Shown piece after piece: positions 56,051 to 64,000 of a stretch of 64,000 nucleotides of DNA; within the stretch, counting starts at the first letter, position 1, and each line of letters starts with the position of its first letter. Source of the DNA: Prionace glauca (Eukaryota > Chordata > Chondrichthyes > Carcharhiniformes > Carcharhinidae); contig CM075760.1 in the NCBI GenBank assembly GCA_037974335.1, positions 43,032,103 through 43,096,102 on the forward strand. Direction: 5' to 3'. The position numbers and the translations under genes were made by a program. The notes beneath the pieces were generated by a model. The model searched no databases. It worked only from the letters and a program-made list of their open reading frames with translations, and was not told the DNA's origin.

Positions 56051-56589
56051 ATCGTAACAGTTGGGTCGAGCCTGGAACGTCTTGAAGTGTGATGAAGGCA
56101 GATTCATTCGACTCATTCATTGATTATTTGAATAACATTTAAGAAAGGAACAGAATAAAGCAAGAAATTATGCATGTTTGAAGAAGATCTGCCAACGCAA
56201 TGGGCTGAATAGCTACCTTCTGTGCGGTAATGATTCCGTGAAGATGTCATTAAATACAATAGAACCAGAATAGAAAGAGAATATCCAGCCGATCAGGTTC
56301 AGTTATTCAATTACACTCTGCTTGTCTCTATTTTCACTCAGGCGTTCACAAATGGATTATTGACCATCCAGGGCTAGTGTGTGGTAATCTATTATTTCAA
56401 ATGCTTCGTTAATTGAGTCATTTCAGTTTGTTTGTGAAATATTTGCCATTAGACAACCTTTTCTCCGGGGAATCATTTGCAATATGACACTGGCATAGCG
56501 CAGCTCTGAGGTCAGTGTCACATTTTCCTCACACTCAATGAACCAGTTTCTTTATTTCTATCAAAGCAAATTACTTAATCATGCATACA
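56051..56589. other. no recognised feature
   Basis: About 540 bp of unassigned AT-rich sequence. Confidence 0.5.
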
Positions 56590-56995
56590 TTGTCCACACT
56601 GGCAAACATACCGAATTGCGAACAGAAGTAGGCCCCTTGAGGCTGCTGCTCAATTCAATAATGTCCTGGCGAATCAAATTGTAACATGCACAACACATTC
56701 CTGCCTACCCCGATAATAAATCAAAATGTGATAACCAACAACCTTTCAAGCTCCTCCTTAAAAATATTCAAAGTATCTGTACCTCTGAGGAAAATAATTC
56801 GGAACTCACGACCCGCTGCCTTAAATTTGCGGCCCTTTCATTTAAATCAGTGACCGGAAGTCCTGGATTCTCTGACAAGAGGGCACGTCCTTTCCACGTT
56901 AAAATTGTCAATTATTCTCAGGACACTAAAATTTTCTGTAAATTCGCCTCATTTTCCTGAACTCTAATGGATACATAGATAGCTTACCTTCCCTT
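56590..56995 (-). mobile_element. old CR1-like LINE 3' end
   Basis: In plus-strand order: CAGAAGTAGGCCCCTTGAGG, CTGCTGCTCAATTCAATAAT, AGGAAAATAATTCGGAACTC and TGAACTCTAATGGATACATA match the complement of a CR1-type UTR and C-terminal codons. It resembles 17460-17920. Confidence 0.75.
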
Positions 56996-57010
56996 TCCTC
57001 AAATTCAGCC

Positions 57011-57535
57011 TATTCCTCGTAGCTTTGTATTAAAAATTGTTTAGTTTTTCTTCCGGAACTGTGATTAATGCAATTATTTACTCTGTTAATTATGGTGACT
57101 AATATTGTAAACTCTAGGTACCATTTGAACTTAATATCGAATTGTGTTCTTTTGAGAAAGGAACCATATGGGTGAAACGATAATCAAGCAGAAGATAAGG
57201 CTAATACATGGCACTTGAGTTATGCTAACGTCTGCGATCGTGGTTTGCCTAAACGAGGATAAAGGACGTGGGAAGCCAATAAGTTTAATACTCTGTTTTT
57301 CCTAATGCAAAATTTCAAAGCTATCTCCACCTTTTGGCTAAGATGAAGCGATAGATCAAATCTGCGAGACAGGTGCGCCCTGCTAGCGCGGATTTTGATA
57401 GACCAAACCCAGATGCAATTCAATGCCTTACCTTAGATCTCTTTGCCCATTATGCATGAATTGATGTTTGAAGACAGGAGGAAACCAAATGCGGTGCTAA
57501 TTAGTAGATAGCACAGAAAACCAGCAAGGGGATCC
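57011..57535. other. spacer with a short U2-like motif
   Basis: No gene is seen. CCTTTTGGCTAAGATGAAG at about 57330-57348 is one base from the 5' region of U2 snRNA, but the similarity does not extend, so it is not annotated as an RNA gene. Confidence 0.4.
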
Positions 57536-57608
57536 TACCGAAACCCACGATTGAACCAGGAGCCTTCAGCTCTTCAGTCTAACGCTCTCCCAACTGAGCT
57601 ATTTTGGT
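57536..57608 (-). tRNA. tRNA-Phe(GAA)-like, doubtful function
   Basis: The minus strand reads AAATAGCTCAGTTGGGAGAG, then GTTAGACTGAAGAGCTGAAG, closely matching tRNA-Phe with anticodon GAA. The acceptor stem has one mismatch (ACCAAAA with TTTCGGT). The anticodon stem 3' side is GCTGA where TCTAA is expected, and the T stem has mismatches. A TTTT run follows about 14 nt downstream. Possibly transcribed but structurally weakened. Confidence 0.8.
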
Positions 57609-57719
57609 AGGCTGGTAACTTCGGTCCCCCAAATATCTAAGAGAGCAATGATTCCTGTCCATTCGTTAATGCATCATTTTCATCTTTCTTCAAATAATCT
57701 CAACCAAATATCCTCTATA

Positions 57720-57848
57720 ATAAAAGCAAATTACTGCGGATGGGAAAAGAGGAAATGGTCCAAAATCTCCCAATGTCTGACAGCACCTGTAAGGAGTGAA
57801 AAGGGCGGACGTTTCGAGTCCAGATGACGCTTTATCAAAGCTCATCGT
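57720..57848 (-). repeat. dispersed 3'-tail repeat, reverse orientation
   Basis: AATAAAAGCAAATTACTGCG, AAATCTCCCAATGTCTGACA and CGGACGTTTCGAGTCCAGAT, the reversed tail of the repeat at 10984-11700. Confidence 0.82.
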
Positions 57849-58600
57849 ACAATATTATTCACTATTCGTTTCAATATTTAGTATCAATGTATTATTTAAC
57901 ACATATGTCTTCATTATGAATTTAATATCTCTGAAATTGAACATCACTGAATTGAAAATATAACTGACCAACAGAACCAATCGAATCGCCGTAATACAGA
58001 TCACAATTTTGAGATTGACTATCATCAGCTTTTAAACAAAGTCAAATACATTTAAATAGAGATAAGTCAAGAATTATCTGTTAGTGACCCTTGAGCCTTT
58101 CTTATTATGGGCGTGAAACATCCAGGCGCATAAATTCCGGCCCTTTACAGGAAAGTCGAGTAGATCCGCACTGAGTCTCCACTTCCCCATCTGTCTGAGG
58201 GGCTTTTCCTGTTTCTTAGTGCTGAAAAACGATTTTAAAACAAAGATTCTTCTGTGAAATGTGTGCCATTTCCTCTAGTTCACTTACAGTATCACTTGTA
58301 ACTGTCTGTTAGATCACACACTACTATCAGATATTTCAGATGGTGATTAACCACATTAGTCTGCACCTAGAAACCCATTAAATTTTGTTGTAGAATGAAC
58401 CAGATGGGAATATGTTCTCGGCTTCAAAAGCGAACTTTTCTGTCAGTGCGTCAAAAAAGCGTTTCCCATTTCACAGAACACATTTGAGGGTGATGTCAGC
58501 GCGATGGTAACATGTCTTTAACATCAAGGTTCAGGTAATGTTGAACAACAAAATGAAATCAAGGAATTCTCCCTTACCCGACATGAGAAAGTTTAATCAA

Positions 58601-58673
58601 TGTTTCTGCCCGCTTTCGGGCTGCGAACTTTTCGCATGTGAGGTGAATGTGATAACCACTACACTACAGAAAC
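58601..58673 (-). tRNA. tRNA-Val(CAC)-like relic
   Basis: The minus strand reads GTTTCTGTAGTGTAGTGGTT, then ATCACATTCACCTCACATGC, giving anticodon CAC as in tRNA-Val. The acceptor stem pairs (GTTTCTG with CAGAAAC). The T arm has lost the GGTTCGAA box (it reads CAGCCCGAAAGC) and its stem does not pair, so the internal B box is missing. Probably non-functional. Confidence 0.75.
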
Positions 58674-58939
58674 ATCTTGAAACACGTTAGAGCAAATTTG
58701 CCTGTTTTCAATGTTCAACTAGACCGTGTCGCTGCAGGTTCCGACGGTTAGACTGAGAGCCCATGTCACTGAATTCAGGAAGATAACCGTTACTTTCAAT
58801 CTGATTGTACAATTTATCCCCAACATCAACATTTAGAAGTATTCGTCTCATAAATATCTAAGGGAGCAATGGTTTCTACCCATTTATTACTTCATCATTC
58901 TCACCTTCCTTCGAATGATCCCAATCAATTATACTCAGT

Positions 58940-59012
58940 AATAAAAGCAAATTACTGCGGATGCTGGAATCGGAAACAAAAAGGGAAAATTCTGGCAATT
59001 CTTACAAGGACT
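58940..59012 (-). repeat. dispersed 3'-tail repeat, reverse orientation
   Basis: AATAAAAGCAAATTACTGCG, GATGCTGGAATCGGAAACAA and AAATTCTGGCAATTC: a short reversed tail fragment. Confidence 0.8.
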
Positions 59013-59276
59013 GTGATGAAAGCAGAGCTCTGACAAGCTGATGTTGTTCAGCAGATTTACTGCAGTAAGATTTATGTCAATTCGATACAAACATTACGAT
59101 TTGAATGTGGCCACTTACAAGAAATTTAATGCCGTGGAAGTAGCCTAGTTATTTTTACAAGAGGAACCAGCAATGGATTTACAAATATGATTTGTGCAAC
59201 GGGACTGTAATTTCTCCCTGCTGTTGACGTGGTACAAATATTGATCGACGAATTTCATCTCCCTGTCATCTATTTG

Positions 59277-59348
59277 GGTTCCGTGGTGTAATGGTGAGCA
59301 CTCTGGACTTTGAATCCAGCGATCCGAGTTCGACTCGCAGCGTGAACC
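59277..59348 (+). tRNA. tRNA-Gln(TTG), T arm altered
   Basis: GGTTCCGTGGTGTAATGGTG, then AGCACTCTGGACTTTGAATC: the D and anticodon arms pair perfectly, with loop CTTTGAA (TTG). The 3' side reads CTCGCAGCGTGAACC where CTCGGxGGAACC is expected. This disturbs the T stem and the two inner acceptor pairs. There is no nearby T-run terminator. Possibly a recently damaged gene. Confidence 0.78.
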
Positions 59349-59814
59349 TTGCTTTAATTTGCAAATGCAAATTGCCTCATCACTGCGGCTCCTGTGTAAT
59401 CACAATACAGTTCACCCACCGGTTCCGTATTACCCACAGCACACGGGACTGCTTCAATGATCTTGTGAATAGTCCCATTCTATGGTATAAACATTGTGTG
59501 ATATGCTGCTTTCCTCACGCTCAGGCCCACAGGACTCGCCTTTGTCTCTCCTGAATTGCTCGCTATCAGACTCCTTCCTGTTGTTATGATGCCTCGCTCC
59601 TGGATTTCACGTGTTTAAAACTTCCTACCTTTCCAACCTTTAACCATTTACATGAAAGGTTATGGAGGTGTAAGAAGTGAATCTTTTCCCTGTGCACACT
59701 TGCTGCCTGGTTTCCTCAGTATTTTTTTCCAGCGCTTCCAAATTTCACTGCAGCCTTCTGATCAGATTAAGATGACAATATAAGTACCTGCATTTGTCCT
59801 ATACTTGCACCAGT

Positions 59815-59886
59815 AGCTCGTTAGTCTAGGGGAATGATTCTCACTTCGGATGTGAGAGGCCCCGAGTTCAAATCCCGGATGAGCCC
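59815..59886 (+). tRNA. tRNA-Pro-CGG: tRNA-Pro (anticodon CGG)
   Basis: A 72-nt cloverleaf with AGCTCGTTAGTCTAGGGGAA, anticodon stem CTCAC/GTGAG and loop TTCGGAT giving CGG. The B box is AGTTCAAATCC. The only flaws are an A-C pair at position 1-72 and one A-C mismatch in the T stem. No T4 run is seen close downstream. Likely intact or only slightly impaired. Confidence 0.85.
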
Positions 59887-60424
59887 CATTGTTATTCATG
59901 GTCAAGTCTTGTTCATTTCTTTACCGTGCAGACGGCAGGATGAGTTCACCCCCGGTTTGGTTTGAGAACCTGATAATGCGGGGAATCCAATAACACAACT
60001 CATTCAAGGTGCTTTCAAAAGTTGAATGTGCTCGTGGACGTTCGCTTCATCCCAAATCAACGATTCCAGAGGACACGGTGCATGTGGATTCCGGCCCCTG
60101 GTTGCATGTATATTGTTATTCTTTCATGTGATATGGATTGCTACTCCGTTTTCTGTCTATTTCTGTCTCTCCTTGCTTCTCTGTATCGACCTCGGTCTTT
60201 TTCACTCAGTCTCTCTGTGTCTATATCTCATTTCCCTGGTTTGCTCTTATTTCCCTCTAAGCTCTCGCTGTCTGTGTGACCAAGTTTCATTGGCACAGTT
60301 GTCCTTGGAGAGGGGATTTAATGCGATGACGCTGTTCTCCCTGAGGTTTGGAATAATGAGAAGTGAACTCATTGAAAAGTCTGGAACTACGAGAGAGAGT
60401 TTGGCAGTGCACAAGCTGAGAGAT

Positions 60425-60800
60425 TGTATATGCCTCTGATTCTGTATGTGCCCTTGTATCTACGTATGCCCCAGTTTCACTGGTCGTATGCCCCTGATTC
60501 TGTGTTCACCCTTGTATCTTTGGAGTTACCAGTATCTCTATATGTCTGCGCCTGAATCTTGATGTATCTGCATCCATATGTGCCCCTGCACCTATATGTG
60601 TCCCTGAATCTATGTATGCCACCCCCCCTCCCGTATCTCTGTAGGGCCCAATACCTGTTATGTGTGTGTGTGTACTCCTGTATCTGTGTGTGCCCCTCTA
60701 TCTTTGAGTGCTTCAGATTCTGTGTGTACCGTATATGCATGACCCCCAAGATCTGCGTGTGTGATTGTGTGTGTGTGTGTGTGTGTCCATCCCTGTAAAT
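60425..60800 (+). repeat. degenerate minisatellite and GT microsatellite
   Basis: Irregular units resembling TGTGTGCCCCTGTATCTA recur at least ten times (for example TATGCCCCTGATTCTGTG, ATGTGCCCCTGCACCTAT, GTGTCCCTGAATCTATG). It ends in a GT run at 60762-60786. The apparent reading frames on both strands (YIQ/RYT-rich) are repeat artefacts. Confidence 0.78.
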
Positions 60801-61860
60801 GTCTGATTCTTTGTGCCTTTTTTAAGACTAAACCGTGAAAATGTCCGAGAAGCGAATTGCAGAGGGCAGCAATGTTTACCCACTAAGATTCTGAATTTGA
60901 TTAACGTCTGATAACTGCATCGAATGTACAATTTGAAGTTTCAAATAATCCCAACTTCAATCTCCAGACATTATCTCCCAATGGGAAATGAAGAACACGG
61001 TTTATCTGCGGTGCCTGGTTATAAAAAGGGCGAATACGCCAGCCGAGATCCTTTTACAAACTCCAATCTCGGACAATATCGTTCAATATTCATATTTCAG
61101 TAACCGGTTCGCAGACTCACAAGCACTAGCGCCTGCAGTCTCTGTGGTCCGCCAGCAGATGGCGGTGATGTATCACTTTAATCACAAGACCGTGCAGCAG
61201 GTTTGGGGAAATTTTATTTCCCTGTTTCCATGGAAATGGAACAATCAGTAGAGCAATGACATTAATATCTCTGTCAGCAACATTCAGAGGGAAATTTGGC
61301 CGAAGGATAGTGAATTTAATACTTGCGTTCATATTTACTTTCCGGCTAGTGAACATGTCGATTACCAGCTAATTATTGTATAACCTTACAATTTAGTGAT
61401 TTAAAGATTTGTCTATTTTCTCATCCAGACATTATCAAATAATATTTCATTATAATTGGACACATGTCTCTTTTTCGCTGGATTTTCCATTCCTCGGTGC
61501 TCATTTTTTTTCCTTAGTCCGTTTAGAAATCCAGCCGAATCCTGCCTCTATATTGTGTTCTGTGTATATTTAAAATGTAGTTGCTTGTTATAATTCAGCA
61601 CAATTCGAGCCCTAACTCACTCTGATCTCTAACACACACTGCAAATTGCATGAGCGTCTCAAAATGACTAACTGTGCACTGATTTGAGTTATTAGCTCAT
61701 TATACCAATCTCACTGTCGAATGCTGACACGGGATTTTATTAAGTGTAATCGCAAACAATCCAATTTTCTGTTCCGAGCTGCAATCTGACTCTGAATGTA
61801 ACTCAATGGGAGTTTGGAGCGAGTGTTTCATGGACATTATCATCTCAGTATCCATCACAA
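60801..61860. other. no recognised feature
   Basis: About 1 kb without gene, RNA or clear repeat. Confidence 0.5.
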
Positions 61861-61869
61861 TTTCCCATG

Positions 61870-62005
61870 CCCTCCGCACCCCTCCCTCCCCCCCCCCGGC
61901 GCCCCCAGCGCCTCCCTCCCCCCCACCTCCATCCCCCAACAAATGCTACACCAGCCACCACCTTCCCACACCCCCCCCCCCACTCCCCACTCCACGCCCC
62001 GGCCC
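61870..62005. repeat. C-rich low-complexity tract
   Basis: Multiple runs of 4-10 Cs with scattered T and A. The minus strand has many G runs (G-quadruplex potential). Proline- or glycine-rich frames here are composition artefacts. Confidence 0.9.
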
Positions 62006-62727
62006 CAGACCAACACCATTTATTAATCTCGATTCCACGTCTTTAATTCACCATCATTAGTTTTAATAGTGACATTTATCAAGGAGTTGGAGCGATGGAG
62101 GGTGAGAGGGCGGGGCTAAATACGGGGGGGTTCAGTGAGGTTTCAGAACTGGTGGAGTCACCAACTCCCACCCACTTTGACACGGTGCTACTCCATTCTG
62201 GAACGGGATTGATGATAAACTGTCAGCTAAACAGAATATTACACTCACCATGTAATCAGTTTCTGGAGGTGAATGTATCTGAAAGCAACGGAAGGGAATA
62301 TCATTTGCTGCAGATGATAGAATGACTGTGTGACTATATCTGTAGTGACAGTGACCTGGGATGAAGCAATGGAAACAGTAATGATGATCAATGAGATACA
62401 AATCTCAGATATCACAGCAGAACTGTGAAAAGCTCATGTTGTTCAGCAGATTTCCCACAAGAAGCGAGAGAAGAGGCAGAGGCTGCGAATGATCTTTGAG
62501 TGTGGTGAGCTGCAGTGAAATGTAGTGGAATAGAATGTATTATTATTCATTTTGACTGGAGGAAGCAGCAAGGTGAATGTTAATATAAATTGCCAGGATT
62601 GGGCCAATGGGTTTATTTTGTTTCTCCAGGTAGTTCAAACTGACACAATGATCGCTCCTGTTTTCCATCGGGAAGGAATTTCAGACCCTGCTAAATCTTG
62701 TGCTGGTCGGCAGCAACAAAACCGACA

Positions 62728-62799
62728 TTCCCTGACCGGGAATCGAACCCGGGCCGCGGCGGTGAGAGCACCGAATCCTAACCACTAGACCACCAGGGA
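62728..62799 (-). tRNA. tRNA-Glu-CTC: tRNA-Glu (anticodon CTC)
   Basis: The minus strand starts TCCCTGGTGGTCTAGTGGTT and carries anticodon loop CTCTCAC (CTC) and B box GGTTCGATTCC. It ends CCCGGTCAGGGAA. Acceptor, D and T stems pair fully, and the anticodon stem has one T-G wobble. It differs from the vertebrate consensus by one base that I can recall. TTTT follows 6 nt downstream as a pol III terminator. Clearly a functional-looking gene. Confidence 0.95.
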
Positions 62800-62919
62800 A
62801 GATGCGAATAGCAGCCTTAATCTGACCGGTACATTTCAGCGTTTTTCAAATTCTCCAGAACGGCTTGTCGAGGAAAAAAAATTGTTTTGATAGAACAGGA
62901 ATGACTCCTTCAGCCGACA

Positions 62920-63012
62920 GCAAATTACTGCAGATGCTGGAACTTAAAACAAAAACTTAAAATGCTGGAAAATATCAACAGGAGGAACAGCATCTCTGGA
63001 GAAAGAATTTAA
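62920..63012 (-). repeat. dispersed 3'-tail repeat, reverse orientation
   Basis: GACAGCAAATTACTGCAGAT, GCTGGAACTTAAAACAAA, AAATGCTGGAAAATATCAAC, AGCATCTCTGGAGAAAGA: the reversed tail. Confidence 0.85.
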
Positions 63013-63294
63013 GACAATGTAATTGACTCTAAACTGCCCTCTGAAATGGCTCAACAAAATAGTTAGTTCAGTGGGAAATAGGGATAAACAACAAATGCTG
63101 ACAATGAAATTTATATTGTGTTAGCAGCATTTTATGAAATAATTAATAATTTTCATTTTGTTTCATTTCATGTCAGACAGGGTGACATATTTGGGGCTCT
63201 TATTATGTAAAACCTCAGCCCTTTAACTATTGAGACAGTTATGGTTCAGTCAGAGAAAAGTGATCCACTGTGATCCAAAAGAAGGAATTTTAGT

Positions 63295-63420
63295 TGCTGC
63301 AAATCCCACCTGAAAACGGAAAATGTTGGAAGATTCATCAGTTTCAACAGTTTCTGTGGAGGGAAAGAGAGGGTATGATACAGGTTGCTGACCTTTGACA
63401 CTAACTGGAAGAAATTGATG
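63295..63420 (-). repeat. dispersed 3'-tail repeat, reverse orientation, diverged
   Basis: GAAAACGGAAAATGTTGGAA, TTTCTGTGGAGGGAAAGAGA and AGGTTGCTGACCTTTGACAC correspond to the reversed tail with more drift. Confidence 0.65.
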
Positions 63421-63791
63421 ATTTCATGGCTTTCAAGCAAGTACAAAGCCAAGGAAAATAGAGAGAGAGAGGATGGAAGAAAAAATAGGCTTTTGATAGG
63501 ATGGAAGGATGGAGTGATTGAATTACAATGGAGATGATTGTTGTTTCCACTGACACAATCTCGCAGATCTGGGTTTAAATCTCATAATAAATGGGAACAA
63601 AACCTCTCGCTGAGTTCAGCGCTTAGCTCACCGCCTAGCTCACCGCCTTCCAGTGATCTGGAGGCAGTTTTCTCAACTGTGAGATGAACAACGGAGAAAA
63701 GAGAGAGAGACTCAGTTTGAGCCGTGGCACTCCTGGAGGAACGGTGATCTGGAATTCACCCAGAAATGAGTCAAAGTTTTAAAAACATCGA

Positions 63792-63864
63792 CGCCAAACG
63801 TGCGGCTCAAACCCACGACCCTGAGATTAAGAGTCTCATGCTCTACCGATTGAGCTAGCCGGGC
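63792..63864 (-). tRNA. tRNA-Lys-CTT: tRNA-Lys (anticodon CTT)
   Basis: A 73-nt minus-strand cloverleaf: GCCCGGCTAGCTCAATCGGT, anticodon stem TGAGA/TCTCA with loop CTCTTAA (CTT), and T loop GGTTTGAGCC. The acceptor 3' side is GTTTGGC, giving one mismatch against GCCCGGC, and the T stem has one weak pair. TTTTT follows about 8 nt downstream. Likely functional. It shares downstream flank with the relic at 30505-30577. Confidence 0.9.
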
Positions 63865-64000
63865 ACAGGCACTATTGGTCTTTCCGTAACCTAAAATGCA
63901 TGGAGAGAATATGGCTTTTCTATTTGGTGTCTCAGTTTGTTCAGATTTCAACGTTTACATTGAATCCCCAAAGTTTCTATCCATCCCTCTCAGTCATCAA

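Noticed and set aside
60270-60440. Possible CR1 C-terminal fragment (LFSLRFGIMRSELIE)
   Set aside because: Only about 15 codons look similar and nothing on either side follows the LINE; too short to call.
60477-60931. Open frames on both strands rich in Y, R, C and H
   Set aside because: Explained by the degenerate minisatellite and GT repeat.
61700-62060. Glycine-rich or proline-rich open frames
   Set aside because: These come from a C-rich low-complexity tract.
1-64000. CRISPR arrays, bacterial operons or defence islands
   Set aside because: No regularly spaced repeats, ribosome-binding sites or prokaryotic genes were seen; all content fits vertebrate nuclear DNA.

Overview
The window looks like elasmobranch (probably galeomorph shark) nuclear DNA. 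It is densely packed with CR1/L2-class LINEs, tRNA-derived SINEs of the type carried by sharks, spliced vertebrate-type genes with GT-AG introns, and vertebrate tRNA genes. No prokaryotic or organellar feature is present. The species call is inferred from repeat content and receptor type.

The only spliced protein-coding genes I can support are a cluster of class A receptors of the GPR139/GPR142 type. Each has a 70-nt first coding exon ending in phase 1 and a single large second exon. Copy 1 (exons 13293-13362 and 15345-16288, +) and copy 2 (23069-23138 and 27272-28167, +) are open from start to stop, at 337 and 321 aa. Copy 3 (32072-32141 and 34927-35834, +) is whole except for one in-frame stop. 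Copy 4 (53845-53778 and 50788-49914, -) is a pseudogene with four in-frame stops and a damaged first exon. A fifth, older TM5-TM6 remnant lies at 28416-28660. Copies 1 and 3 keep the TM7 NPxxY motif, while copies 2 and 4 carry NTxxY, so the cluster holds two lineages.

RNA polymerase III genes frame the cluster. At the left end are tRNA-Arg(ACG), a decayed tRNA-Gln and a tandemly duplicated tRNA-Thr-like pair. At the right end (57.5-63.9 kb) are Phe, Val, Gln, Pro, Glu and Lys tRNA genes or relics. A decayed tRNA-Lys sits in the middle at 30.5 kb and shares flanking sequence with the good tRNA-Lys at 63.8 kb.

Most of the rest is repeats. At 4.8-10.7 kb several LINEs are nested: an L2-like element (-) holds a CR1-like element (+), which holds two further insertions, one with a 9-bp target duplication. 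A nearly full-length CR1 element lies at 39.17-44.36 kb, with a zinc-finger/SGNH-esterase ORF1 and an endonuclease/reverse-transcriptase ORF2; it carries an 851-bp internal tandem duplication and one nonsense codon. An internally deleted relative at 32.5-33.7 kb joins the same 5' leader to a LINE 3' end. LINE tails have repeatedly landed inside SINEs and other repeats (11.4, 46.6 and 53.1 kb).

I see no clearly new enzymatic or defence system. The items most worth checking are the receptor cluster itself, the 230-bp inverted repeat bracketing exon 1 of copy 1, the nested LINE stack, and the doubled CR1 5' leader.
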